Source: Certhia americana
Lineage: Eukaryota; Chordata; Aves; Passeriformes; Certhiidae
DNA: 64,000 bases
Assembly: GCA_018697195.1 (NCBI GenBank)
Contig: CM031857.1
Location: forward strand, 64,521,698-64,585,697
Direction: 5' to 3'
Each line of letters opens with the position of its first letter. Within the stretch, counting starts at the first letter, position 1. Shown piece by piece: positions 40,388-52,758 of this stretch. Both the position numbers and the translations under genes were made by a program. Below the pieces are notes generated by a model that was not told where the DNA came from, ran no database searches, and saw nothing but the letters and a program-made list of their open reading frames with translations.

Positions 40388-40420
40388 CATATACATGTGT
40401 GTGTATATATATATGTATAC
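40388..40420. repeat. (TG)n(TA)n compound microsatellite
   Basis: A short TGTGTGTG run joins TATATATATATG, then GTATACAT. The run can form partly palindromic structure. Confidence 0.75.
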
Positions 40421-42954
40421 ATTAAACACAAAATGAGTGTGTCATTAGTGGTGAATTTTTACATTAACTAGCTTTCAGTTTTAATATTTATCTGGAAATG
40501 CTCGGTTCTTTTTAAGTAAGCCTTTTGCATTAGCAGTAAAATTCATGAAATAGTGATTGAGAAGCATAGGTACTCAAATCTCTACTTTTCTCCAGGCATT
40601 GTTTGTTCTCAAGTAGTAAAGGGATGAGTGATAAGAATGACAGTTCTGTAGGACCAGTCAGGCTAGTAAGGCTGGGGTCCTTATTCAGGAACTTTTGGAG
40701 GGCTGAGCTTTAAATATGTGACAGCTGTCTGTATGGCTCCAGGGTGCAGTCATTTAGAATTTACATGAGCATTGTAAATTTTGCAGTAAATGAGCTTCCA
40801 TACTGATACTCCAGAAATGGTCTTCATTTGTAATCAAATCGAGGGTTGAAAATTTGCCATAGAAATACAGTTGAATTTGAATCCTTAAATGACATTTGAA
40901 AAATAAAACAACTAACAAAATCAGAATATTTTTTCTAAATTGTTTCAGTAAAATTTCAAATTATGTATAAGTTAGGAAAAGAAGTTAAAAAAAAATCAAG
41001 GAGGAAAAGAGTTAAGGCCTTTTTTTATTCTCCAATATGTCCTGCAAGTTTTTCTTTTCAGAAAAATGTTTCTGGATTAATTTAAATTATTTATTATAAT
41101 TAGAAAAATGCAGGAGGGGGAGAGAAGCTCTCCTCTTATCTGCATGAAAGAGATGTACATGTTTAATTTCCATTGTCAGTGATCAAAAATGGAATCAAAA
41201 TAATTATTTCATTTTAATGATTTCCTCCAAAATTCAGAGCTGCTCTCATTTAAAATCAATAATAATGTTTCCAGGTTAACATTGTACTCATTTAATATAC
41301 TGAGTCCCTAGGGGTAGGGGACATTTACATGGCAGCTCTTGAGTGATTTCACTTGCTAATTCTGCCAGTAAAATCAGATGATCTCCCAAATGGGGAGAAC
41401 TAATTAAAAATTAGGTGTCTTCCTGACTTTTTCACTTAGAGTAAAACCCCAGAACTAGAATTTCACAGTCATTCTGTAGGGAGGATTTGTCAAATCTCTT
41501 TTCTTTAGGGCTGGTGAGCTTCTGGAAATGTAAAATTAATATCTTCAATTCATAGTTTAAATCCTCATGATATAAATAAGGGTTTTACACAAAGATGAAG
41601 AAAATTCCATGTGCTCATGCGTCTTAAGACTCTCTGGGACAGGTGAATCAGAAAGACCGGAATCAGAGAGAAAAGCACTGTAAAACTGCTTCACATAGAA
41701 CATTTCAGGTTTTTATTAATACATAGACATCTTTATACAATACATATGAAGCTGCATCTGACAGTAAGGGTTTCTTAAACTTTTTGGCAGATGTAGAATA
41801 TTTGTTGACTGCTTAATTGACTTTATAAATAATCTCTGTAGAAGGTGACCTCCCATGCTAAGAAAGCACTTTGTATTTTATGTTTTGTTCACTATCTTGG
41901 CCTCAAGATAATTCCTACATGAAGTCCCAGCTGGAATCTAAATAAATGTAAAAAGAGCCTGTCAGCCATTTACAGCTTCTCTAAGCCAAATATCAAAAAG
42001 TAGAGAAAGACAGGTATCATGATAGAAACAGAATAAATCCAACCTTTAGGAGCAAGAAAGGACACTTTTGAGAATTTCACATCCTGCTTGCTTTGTTTTC
42101 ATTTTCTTTGAGTTTGACGTTCACAAAATTATAAGCAAGAATTGCATAAACAAGGTGATTATGTATACTAAAACAGAAACATTATACCAAGAATCTATTT
42201 AGTAGTTATGCTCCAATCAAATCCTAACCAGAATTTTTTCCTTTTCCTTTTTTTTTAATATGTCTTACTTATAAAACGCATATATGCAAAAACCATCTGA
42301 TATGCTTGAAAAGTTAAAAAATGTCATTTAGCACAGTGTGTCCAGCTCAATCTCATCCCTGAAAAACAGCCAAGACATCTCTCTCAAGTATTTGCAAAAT
42401 AGTGATACTAGTAACCTTAACAATATACAGTCTTCTGTCCTGGCTTTAGCTCTGGCTGCTCATACTTTGCTCTAAAGCAACTTTTTGGATTGACTTAAAA
42501 GGTGAAAATTTGTTGCTTTAAGGAAAGTTATCTGTTCGGAAGAAAAAGAAAAAAAACCCTAAAAACCCACAAACCAATCCTTCCTTTTCAGATCAGGAAG
42601 TAGATAGTTTAGAAGTGAATAAAAACATTAAACCTGCCTACTGCAAGGAAAAAGTTGATATTTCACATATAGTAGAAACAATGAAAATCATCATCCACTA
42701 AGAAAGTCTTAAATCTTAGCAGCAAAGTATGAGACTGAGCTCTGAAAAAAAGTGAGGCAGGAAAGAAAAACAGAGAGGAATGTCAAATATTCATGTATTG
42801 GACCTAAGTGGCAGGTTTGGGTAGCTGGGAACTGCCAGGTGCTCTGAAAGGAGGAGATCCCGAGGGTTCAGTTGAAGCTGCTGTAAATATCCCACTGCAC
42901 CCTAAACTGCAGCCAGGCAGGGCAGTCCCATGTGCTCGGGCTCACTGACATTTA

Positions 42955-43145
42955 GGAAAGAGGGAGACACACTGGGGAGGAACATTCTGGGAGATGTATG
43001 TGAGGAAACGTGCTGCGGAGAGGCAACTGGGGAGACACATGGGGTAGATTCTTGTGGAGACAAGTGGGACTGGGTGCTTGCTGAGACATGTGTGGAGGAT
43101 ACACAAGGTGCTGGTGGAGACACTCAGGAACACAGACATGGGTGA
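42955..43145 (+). repeat. Degenerate minisatellite-like patch (GGAGACA units)
   Basis: A GC-richer segment in AT-rich surroundings carries repeated units of the form CTG-x-GGAGACA-x-GTGGG. Unit starts are near 42987, 43013, 43027, 43051, 43077 and 43111, with spacing of 14-34 bases and several near 24-26. The units are diverged. The segment continues into balanced sequence to about 43260 and a short CA run. Open frames on both strands here (for example 42942-43337 minus, 43088-43432 plus) reflect this composition and I do not treat them as genes. Confidence 0.45.
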
Positions 43146-43520
43146 GAGAAGAAAGATTCCTGGGGTGCACCAGGAGAGGGCCCAACACAGGACTGATGAG
43201 ACTGCAGAAAAAGGCACAAAGGGGATATCCACAGGAGCCCACAGCCCAACTCCCTGATCACACACACACACCACACATCTGTGTCTGCTGCTTTGACCCA
43301 TCTGACCTTCCTTCTGGTCTACCCCTTGAGACAGCAATGTTATGTAACTTAAAAGTTCTCATGTGTCTGAGATTAAAGTCGTTTTTATCTGCCAATGTCA
43401 TCTCAAACAGTTCAGGAGATTTGATTCCCTAACTTTATTGACACTATGGCTTTTTATTACCAGATAGCATGTAGTTATCAACACTGCCATCACTGTCATT
43501 TAACTTCTGAAAGGAAGAAA

Positions 43521-43545
43521 AAACCCAACCCAACCCAACCCAAAA
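43521..43545 (+). repeat. (CAACC)n pentanucleotide run
   Basis: About four AACCC/CAACC units. It resembles, but is not, the vertebrate telomere repeat (CCCTAA). Confidence 0.8.
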
Positions 43546-45597
43546 CATGCAGATTCAAGAATTTGGTTATGATTTGTTAAGGGATTTTTTTGAGCAAGCC
43601 TATTCTCAGTGTGTAATTCTGTCCCTTCAGATTTAGAAATCAAAGAACATTCTGACTGGAGAGCAGAGTGGAAAGAAAAAGGTCTGATAAACCATATTAA
43701 CAAATTATAAATTTCTTTCACTGCAGTACAGATATTGAAAAAAATACATCTCAAAATGGCATTCAAAATGACTCTTAGAATAACAAATTGCAAAATATTT
43801 AACATATTTCATCTTAACTGCAGTATTTTAATATGAGTTATTACAGGAAAGTTGATTAATATTTCTTTTGACACTAGTCCATAGCTAAAGGCATGCCAGT
43901 GTAACCCAGAAAAAAAAAAAAGTTACATGTCTTCTTTAATTTACTGGTGTCCTATGTATCTGAAGCACTTGATTTTATGGGCTCTTTTATGCTACATAAT
44001 CTTTCACAGAACTTTCATTTGACTTTAGTGATATTAGAATAGGATGGAAAACCAATGTACCCTAACTAAAATATTTTCCTAGAAAATATCTTATTTTGAT
44101 TTTAAAAAATGTAATTGTACAGAAAACCCTGATAGCTACATTATTTATTAATTATTAAAAAAAAAATCATATGTGATAAAAGAACCGGATCTTTGGTTTT
44201 ATGCATTAATATTTGAAACAATGCAAATCCATTTGTCAGCTTTACTTAAAAACAGCAGAAAGCATTTGCCAAAATCCCACCAAAAATATTTGGTTAAAGA
44301 GAATTCATATTCATTTTAATTTCTTATGAGTATTTGGTGAACCATCTTATAAGATTTTCAAAAATAAAATTAATACCTTCATAAGTGTCATTTTACTCCT
44401 GTCAAAACTCCATTTCTAGAGCATTCTTAACATTTTAAATTTATTTCAGCAAGTGCTAAAGACACGACTACCAACACTCATAAAATGCTTTGGAAAATTA
44501 GAAAAGTGATGAATAGCAACAAACTGATGCCCACTCATCCATTTTTAAATATTTAATATCTTGACTTTTTTGGAAAAAAAAATTTAACACACGCCCCAGG
44601 CTGAATAACAGTATGTAATGATGTTTCTTCTTTATCAGCTATGTGTTAAAAGAGTCTGCCTGCAAAACAGATTTTATTCGCCAGCTCTCAGCTATTCCAT
44701 ATCAGGCGCTATCATGGACTGCTGCTTTACCTCATAAAAAGGGGAGTGGAATGGATGTCAAGGCAGCAGTCAGGATACTGTGTTCTTTAAACACCCTGTA
44801 GTTTGTTTATCCTAACAGGGTTTTTCTTGAAGGGACTCTCTGCTTGATCTTGTCTTTATCAAATCCATTAGGAAGGATTACATTGAATCTACCCTGCGTA
44901 AACTTCCAAATCTGCGTGAATAAGAACAGAGATTAATTCAAATGTGACTTTTTAACTCATGGTCTCTAGCTCATAATTGTAAAATTCGTGGTGGAAGTGA
45001 CTTAGGATCACAGTTCTGTATCCTCAGGGAGAGTAGTGAAATAAATGAATGGAAGCCATATGCTTCTTAGAAATGCTATGTAACAGATGTAACACTGAGA
45101 GAGACAGTGTGGGAATTGAAAAGAGAATAAGATTACATTTAGGGAAGATATTATTTCTAATAATGTTAGACTTTTATATTTACTAACGTTTATTATTTCT
45201 CTGTTGCTTCACATTAATAAAATATAAAAATATCAGTCCATGATTCTGTCTTTTTTTACCTCTTTCTATCCTTATTTCTTTGTAGACATCATTAATACAT
45301 AGCAAGACCTTATTATATAAGGGAATAATGAGATGAACTTCCAAAATACAGTAATATAAATAAATATAAAATTTATTGTGGTTATGTGTATAGGAACTTA
45401 CAGAGTGAGTTTCTATTAGATTAACTGAAAGATAATCAGTAGAATATTACTTCCCTGACCATGACTGTATTCTGCCAAATTAATATAGATGTGGTAAAAA
45501 TGAAGGGAAAGTGTAAAAATTGCCCTGCTACTCCCAGTAGATATCAGAAATATTATACAAAGGTTTAGAAAAGGGAATAGAACAGAATACTCTGTTT

Positions 45598-46205
45598 CAG
45601 TTGAAAGGTCTACACAGCAGTCATCCAGTCCTACTCCCTGACTACTACTACTACTGAACAAAAGTTACTAAGGGCGTTGTTAAAGTGCTTTTTAAACACT
45701 GACACTCTTGGGGCATCGACCACCTCTCTAGGAAGCTTGTCCCAGTGTTTGACCTCTCTGGTAAAGAAATGCATTCTGTCGCTAAATACCAAGGAGAAGA
45801 GCTCAGCATCTCCCTCTCCTTTTCCTCAGGAAGCTGTAAGGAGCAATGAGGTCACCCCTCAGCCTCCTTTTCTCTGAAATATACAAAGACCTCAGCTGCT
45901 CGTCAGAGGAAATTTCTTCCAGCGCCTCTGGAAGCATTGGACTACCTCTACACTGTGTGGCCCAGAACTGAGCACAGCATTCCAGGGTGAGGCCGCAGAA
46001 ATGCTGAATACAGGATAATGAATAATCACCTCCTCTGACTGACTGGTTATGCTTTGCCTAATTCACCCCAGGATGCATTTTGTCATCTTCGCTGCCAGAG
46101 CACGCTGGTGGCTCCTATTGAGCCAGCTGTCTATTGCCACCCCCCAGACCCCTTTATGCAGGGTTACTTTCAAGCCTATCTTCTTCTTAATGCATACTTG
46201 TACCC
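45598..46205 (-). mobile_element. CR1 LINE remnant, reverse orientation
   Basis: Diverged CR1 3'-region sequence reads right to left. In plus orientation the landmarks are CACCTCTCTAGGAAGCTTGTCCCAGTG-like text near 45720-45750, a GGTCACCCCTCAGCCTCCTTTTCTC segment near 45849-45875, GGCCCAGAACTGAGCACAGCATTCCAG near 45960, and CACCCCAGGATGCATTTTGTCATC near 46064. These occur in the order expected of an inverted CR1 3' coding region and UTR. Internal deletions are present and the extreme 3' terminus is mostly lost. A short CTA run (45642-45656) lies in it. Confidence 0.85.
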
Positions 46206-46904
46206 AGAGACAGATAACTTTACTGGAGACTATAAAAGCTATGTTGTGGAGCAGCACCTACAAAGGCTACTAACATTTAAAACAGATAAAATGAAGCTTG
46301 AAAAGACTGTACTAAAAGCTAGAGCATAAGAATTATTAAAGGTAGGGGATAAATGTTGGTGCAAGAACAAATGGGCATGAAATGACTATGAATAAAGTTA
46401 ACATCCAAACTTGAACTTTCAGATAGCAGATTTGCTGAGACAAAAAATGGTCTCTTTTATATTGGCACTTACTTCAGTGCAAAAATATCATCTTGAATGC
46501 TTTCACATGGCACATACAGGACCAGTTGATCACACTAAGGCATGATAAAGGAATGATAAAGGAATTATTTTGCACATCTAATCCTTTAGACATAAGCCAT
46601 TGAAAAAGTTAGGAACTAAGGTTGAATCACTCACTCTCTGAGAAGGAATTTAAAAAGCAAAAGGTTCCTTCATAAATTTCTTGAATTAATGAGAGGGTCT
46701 GGCTGATAGTTTTGTCAGATACTATGTAGTAAGTAATCAACTGTACCTTGTAAGCAAATCTTGCTAAACTTCTGAGTCATTTGCCATAAAAGTTTTTCAA
46801 CTTTTTTTGGTTTATATCAATAAAGTATATTGCTGCTTTGCTCTAATGAATGAAGCACTCATTCATTATCACTCAGTCTGTGACAGCCCCTCGCTGCAAA
46901 AAAG

Positions 46905-47357
46905 GCAATGAGGTGCCTGAGCATGTCCAGAGAAGGACAACAGAACTGGTGAAGTGGCTGGAGTGAAATGAGGAACATCTAAAGGAATTTCAGTTGTTTC
47001 ACCTGGAGAAAAGGAGATACAGGGGACACCTTATTGCCCTCTACAGCTATCTGAAAGGAGAATCTAGTGAGGTGGGGATCAGTCTTTTCTCCCAAATAAC
47101 TAGTGATAACAAGATGAAATGACCTCAAGTTGGACTAGGGGAAATTCAAATTGAATATTAAGAAATATTTCTTCACCAAATATATTGTTGAAACAAGATG
47201 ACCAGGGAAGTGGTTGAGTCACCAGCCCTGGAGGTATATAAAAGATGTGTAGCTGTGCTGCTTAGGGACATGATTTAGTGATGGACTTGGCAGTGCTGTA
47301 AGTGATCAGACTTTGATCTTAAAGACCTTTTCCACCTAAAGAACTCTATGATTCTAA
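46905..47357 (+). mobile_element. CR1 LINE remnant, forward orientation, with 3' terminus
   Basis: CR1-like text runs from TGTCCAGAGAAGGACAACAG through CACCTGGAGAAAAGGAGA, CTTATTGCCCTCTACAGC, the TTTCTTCACCA box and GAGGTATATAAAAG, to AGACCTTTTCCACCT and the terminal CTCTATGATTCTA. The 3' end is intact while the 5' part is truncated. It is oriented opposite to the CR1 remnant about 700 bases to its left, so the pair are two separate insertions. Confidence 0.85.
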
Positions 47358-48564
47358 GCACAGACCTGTACTTAGATACCTTAAGACAACTGAAAGTAGC
47401 AATTTATTGTTCATAAAATCTTTATGCTTTTTTTCAATGACAGAAAGAAAAAACAAAAAGCAAAGTTGAAATCAATCACTCCAAAAAGCTAAAGCACAAA
47501 CAAAAAACCAAAATAACCCAAAAGAGACAAAATTAAGTTTAGCTTTATATTTTGCTTGTATTTTTTATCTGAATGGTGAAACAAGTATGCTAATCATAGA
47601 GATGTAAATATGAAATTTCTTATGAAGGATAGGGTTGCACCATAACAAACAAAGTTTGTGCTAGTTGAAGCTATTATTTCAGAAGTTCTATTCTATTCTT
47701 ACTCTATGGATTAAAATAAAAGAGATAAAAAAAATTAATAGATTAGGAGTGCAATACACATTCTGGTATTTGACATCTTCATGCAACTTTGCTGGAAAAG
47801 TTTGGGAGGAAATTTGGCTATGCTATGTGATTACTATTCAGTTTTCTAATTCCATGTGGGCTTTATTTACACAACTTTATAACAGTCTTAATAATACAGC
47901 ACACCAATAACCTTAGATAATTTATGCATTATTGAAGTCTTACAGTAAAATATTGACTGTAAGAAGCCCATCTCAGTGTATTTATTTCAGAATATAGATC
48001 TTACCAACATTTTATGTTTCAAAAGTTGAAATAACTTTTTCTCATGCGTCATACAGTCATGGGATACTGTATTTGCTTACTTAATACTTCACAGAACTTA
48101 CATTAAAAATTAGTTCATTTTTTAAATCATAAGATTAAAAAAATTATCAAGTAAAAAATAAAATAGAAGGCTAAAAAGAATAAGTCCCTTATTCTCAGAA
48201 AGAATGGTAAAAATAGGGAAAAGAAAAATTGAATGCTCACTATAAAACACAATCAACAAATACAGATATAAAGATATAATGATGTCAGTTAATAACAAAT
48301 AAACCTAAACAGAAGAAAGGGAAAATGTACCTTAAGTTACTCAGTAAGATTTAATTTTTTTTACCTAGAAGCAGACCTGTAAAAATATACATGGCTCAAA
48401 TAAAAAAGAAATTTGGGGGTATTTGGGGTATACGAAGAGCAAATTAGCATCTTACAGATTGCATGTCAGGCTTTCTCCAGTGATTTTGACTTAGTACCCA
48501 GTGCTGACTCTGATAATGCACTTTAGCAGAGAACACTTTTTCAGAAGTGCTTAAGTATTGCACA

Positions 48565-48660
48565 GAAAAGAAGGAGTAAAACAAAAAAGGGGAAAAAAAA
48601 ACAGAGAGAAAAAAGAAACAAACAAAAGAAAAGGAAGAAAATGAAAAAAAAAAAACAAAC
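48565..48660 (+). repeat. A-rich low-complexity tract
   Basis: Purine-dominated AAAAG / AAAAC / GAAA mixture. It yields spurious Phe/Ser/Leu-rich frames on the minus strand (48444-48770 and 48541-48735). Confidence 0.75.
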
Positions 48661-51600
48661 CCTAAGACTAATAAAAAGAAAATGAAAACATTGAGATCCT
48701 TGCATTGAGTAACACTCAATGCATAACATGCACACACACCAGGATGTGCATGATCCAATCCTTTAATCACATGTGAAACATCTGCTTATCCTCAGTGCAC
48801 ACAAGAAGTTGTCACACAGGACCATTTCTGTATCTGCACGAACACTTTATAGTGACTGTTTACAGGGGTCTTATTTACTCAGAGGTTGGTTAGTTCTGCA
48901 CAGGTACTATTTGGAGTTTATGAAAAGGTCAGGTTTTTCACCCAAGGTGTTACTCAATACTTTGCACATACAGACTGCTACAGACAACATATTTCACCTC
49001 GGAAAATCTTAGGGACAGTTTGAAATTCTGACCTGGAGAGGTCCTCTGCAAATTGGTCAAAGGTTTTTGTGGGAAGATGACTAAGATTTCAGTAATAAAC
49101 TTCCCTTCAGTCAGTCCATTATCTCAACTATGCAGATAGCTTCACAGGGAATTTCTGGACCACACCAAGAACTAATGACTTAAGTGCATTGGGTGTGCAC
49201 AAAAGCTCAGAACTCATACCCTGTTATACAGCAATTATTGCTGAAGAACAAATTTGAGTCTAACTTGCAAATTATATTTCATACCTTTTCACAAACAAGA
49301 GAGAAACTTACAAATGAAGTCTTCTGCTGATGCTGTGGACATGAGAATAGCAGAATCATAACAGCTTAACTGTTATCATCTGAATATATTGTATATACAA
49401 TGGAATATATCTCCTCAGTGTAGCTAAAACAAGATTAGATATAGTGAAAAACATGACAGGAGAAACACCTACATGCCTTAAGGCTTCTAGGTCTGTAATG
49501 ACAAGGCATGATTTGACCAAAGGTTGAAATAACATTCTTTAGAGAACAGTCCCCTCAAATAAATTTCCTGGTTCCATAGTGCAGGGCATTCTCAGTCATC
49601 CTCATTAACATAAAACTTGACATAAAATAACACTAATATAATTTGTAATTGTCCATCTTAAAAAAAGACCCCTAAGCCCTGAAATCCACTGAGTTATTGC
49701 CACCTCTCCAGATTTACAATAGCAATATGCACAGTAATGGTTTTGTTTTAAACAGAAATCATTTAAAGTAGATTATTCAGCAACATGAATTCAGTCATAT
49801 AAATATTTAAAGATGGGCATTTATTATAGGTATGAGTTAATGAGCATAGTATAATTAAGGAGCCTTTGTTTAATTACATATTTAGATGCTAGACAATATC
49901 TTGCTTCCCAACTGAACTCCTGAAACACATACACACAATTTTAATTTTAGATTTAGAAGCACTTCTCCCAGTAGATTAGTTTTAAATGTCAGTGTTCCAA
50001 ACTCTAGCCAAATGCAGCAAATGAAAATGTGATAATAAGAGATGTGATGGCTGTACAGCATCTATAATGCATTAATTGACATCACCTTATAACATTTCTT
50101 ACATGCAATATCTAAGTAGGACTCAGAGACTTTGTAGCTCGCCTCAGTTGCTAATTGTTAAATTAGCAAGGAATATTTTCCCTGTTATTTTTTTCCCCAT
50201 GATTCTTTTCTTTAAAGTTTCCATAGTACAGCAACCATATTTTTGTGAACCTGTACTCATATTCATTGTAAGAAATTTGAGAGAGACTGCAGGGTGATCC
50301 TTTGGTTCACAATGACCACTACTACTTCCGCATTAGTTGCTGTTGGGATGTGTTTCAGTTGCCTAAAAATAGAGATTTCAGTTTAGGCTAGTGCTTTTTC
50401 AAAACTGCATTTAATCATGTGATAGCTGCCTAAGGGCAGACATCCTACTTCCCTATTTACACAGTGGAAGATATTATGGATAGACAGCCTTCAGCTGGAG
50501 TGATTCAGGTGATTCAGCTTTATCAAGTTGGCAATACAACAGCAGGAAAGAAAAGTGCTGCAGGGCATCACACTAAAACCTCCTCCTACTCATTCTCCCC
50601 ACATTTCTGCTCAATCTTGCTCTTTCTTCAAATCCATCATTTGTAAAAAAAAAAAAAATCCTGGAGGTGTATTTTTCCTTCTCTGCTAGCAAGACCTCTT
50701 TCCCTTAACCCCAGATGAACTATCTAGAAAGTAGAAGATTCAATTTTCATGGACAAAAAGCTGTTGCCTCTCAAAGACAATTCTCAAAGAAGTCACAGCT
50801 TCTAGTCCTACAGAAGCAGAAAATTTGCAAAACCCAGCACACCTGGACGCCATAGTTCCCATCTGTCACAGCCAAAACCTATTTGGTAGATCATGCAGAT
50901 TCCACATACATTCAGCCAATAAATATTGTAGTTGCTGTATGTAGTACAGTGCAGTTGGTGATTTACATGCTTAACTTGCTCTAAGAGTTCACAGATGCTG
51001 GCAGCTGAAAATTCCTCTGTCATGGAGCAGCATGTAGGATGGTATTGTTTTCCTAATTTGCCCTGTAAGGTGGAAGAAGACCTATAAGACACTGACTAGA
51101 GGGGAGGGGCTAACTAGGGATAGATGGGATTGTCAAAGAAAAGCATATAAAGGGTGTTCTAGGTGGGCCTGGGAAGATATACAGACACAGTTTCCTCTTT
51201 CTTCACTGTCATCACATTGTATACAGGATAAGAATATAGGAGTCAGAAGTACTGCATGCAATCAATGCCTTCACTGAGAGCACAGATTGCAGAAATTCAG
51301 TACTGACAGATTTCTACAAGAACACAACCTCTTCACAGACCTGACAGCAACGCCTGTAGTAGTGTCAGCATTCATCTGACCAGGTAAACTGCCCAAGTTC
51401 CATGGATAATCAGTAATATGGACTAAATGGTACATCATTGTGGATGGCTGCCCCCAAGCCACAAGAAGCCAACACTGATTCATCTAGCCTAAACAGGAAG
51501 TGTTTGCTTCAGGTGGTCAGCACCATAGGTCCTTCATCATTATCCTGAATTTACATGAGTTCACTTTCTCTTGCAGCAAAACCAATCAAAATATTAGTAA

Positions 51601-51764
51601 CGCAAGTTACAGGTTCATTTGAATAGACAGAGAAGTAGAAGTCAGAGCTCAGACACAAGACTAAGAAGTCTGTCACTGACGTAAATCCCAATTTATGCCT
51701 TTTCTTTCAGTAAGTATTTGTAATTGAGTCCATATCCCTACAACATGTGGAATACCTAAGGAAT

Positions 51765-51785
51765 AAAAAAAAAAAAAAAAAAAAA
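51765..51785 (+). repeat. Poly(A) run (21 A)
   Basis: Uninterrupted 21 A followed by GGGGG. I see no retrocopy upstream. Confidence 0.85.
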
Positions 51786-52719
51786 GGGGGTTTATGAGCG
51801 ATCTAATATTTCGGTAGCTTTTATCCTCCTGCTCACAATCCTTTTCACACCATTAGTCAAAATTTTTGGAGTCTGATAGTTGAGTATCGTGTCTTGTTCT
51901 GATCACTGCCTTCAATTGTCAAATTCAATCTTGTACAATATAAAAAAGGAGAAATTTTCAAATTAAATTTCCTTACACTATTAATGAGTACACCAAAAGG
52001 ACATCTGAGATAGGAACATGGGAGTCACATACTGAGAGGGAAGTGCTTGAAGCTGGATGGGAGATTTCTGTGCTTTATAACTGTTCATTCAAGGATCCAT
52101 TCCCATGCCTGTAAAAAACTGTACTTCAAAGCATTAAGACTGTACTTGAATGCATAAGGGAACTACACATGGTTTTCATTAAAAGGCAGTCAAAGAGAGG
52201 TACAACATTTTATATTTGTTTGGAAGCAACTGATTTTACAGTCTTGGGTAAGTTACTTTTGTTGGTTCTGTTGCTAGACTACAAGTAAGTATAAATCAAC
52301 ATAAAGAGATAATTTTGATAATATTCTATGACACAATGCAGTATCTATATCCAGATATATATGCTGGAAGAAAATTATGCAAGATTTTCCACAAACTCAG
52401 CCTTTGATATAATTATTCAAATTAAAACAAGTTAAAAGTGTCTTTAATTTCCAGCCTATGGTAAATGCCTATGTCTGTGTTGTAGAGCAATTCCAATTTC
52501 CAGAACTCCACAGCTCTTCTTTTATGGAACTCAATGTATCAATGAGAAAAAAAAAGGCTGGAAAATAAAAATAAGCTCATTATTATCTCTCAAAAATTTC
52601 CTTTCTAAAAAGCATGCAGGAATAACTAAATAACTCACCTGGAAGTTTGAGGGAAGAGTGGATGGCTTTTTCCATCCATATCCTTCATTCTAAAACTGTC
52701 ACAAATGTTTTTTTTCTCT

Positions 52720-52722
<3 letters not shown>

Positions 52723-52757
<35 letters not shown>
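52723..52757. repeat. Poly(T) run (35 T)
   Basis: The longest mononucleotide run in the window. It is preceded by a CT-rich stretch (TTTTTTTCTCTCTC), which suggests microsatellite growth rather than a retrocopy tail. Confidence 0.9.

Positions 52758-52758
<1 letters not shown>

Larger units (their letters stand above)
28000..45590. other. Intergenic AT-rich DNA; no gene seen
   Basis: No exon, RNA gene or clear interspersed repeat is recognised in this 17.6 kb. It holds microsatellites (38838-38854, 39191-39214, 40388-40420), a minisatellite-like patch (42955-43145) and GC-richer pieces at about 30690-31540 and 44640-44820. All listed open frames are short, lack recognisable domains and overlap one another on both strands. 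Confidence 0.55.

Noticed and set aside
43521..43545. Interstitial telomere sequence
   Set aside because: The units are CAACC, five bases, and not CCCTAA; it is a simple pentanucleotide run.
52723..52757. Poly(A) tail of a minus-strand processed pseudogene
   Set aside because: The sequence to its right shows no gene similarity and the left flank is a CT microsatellite, so slippage is the simpler reading.
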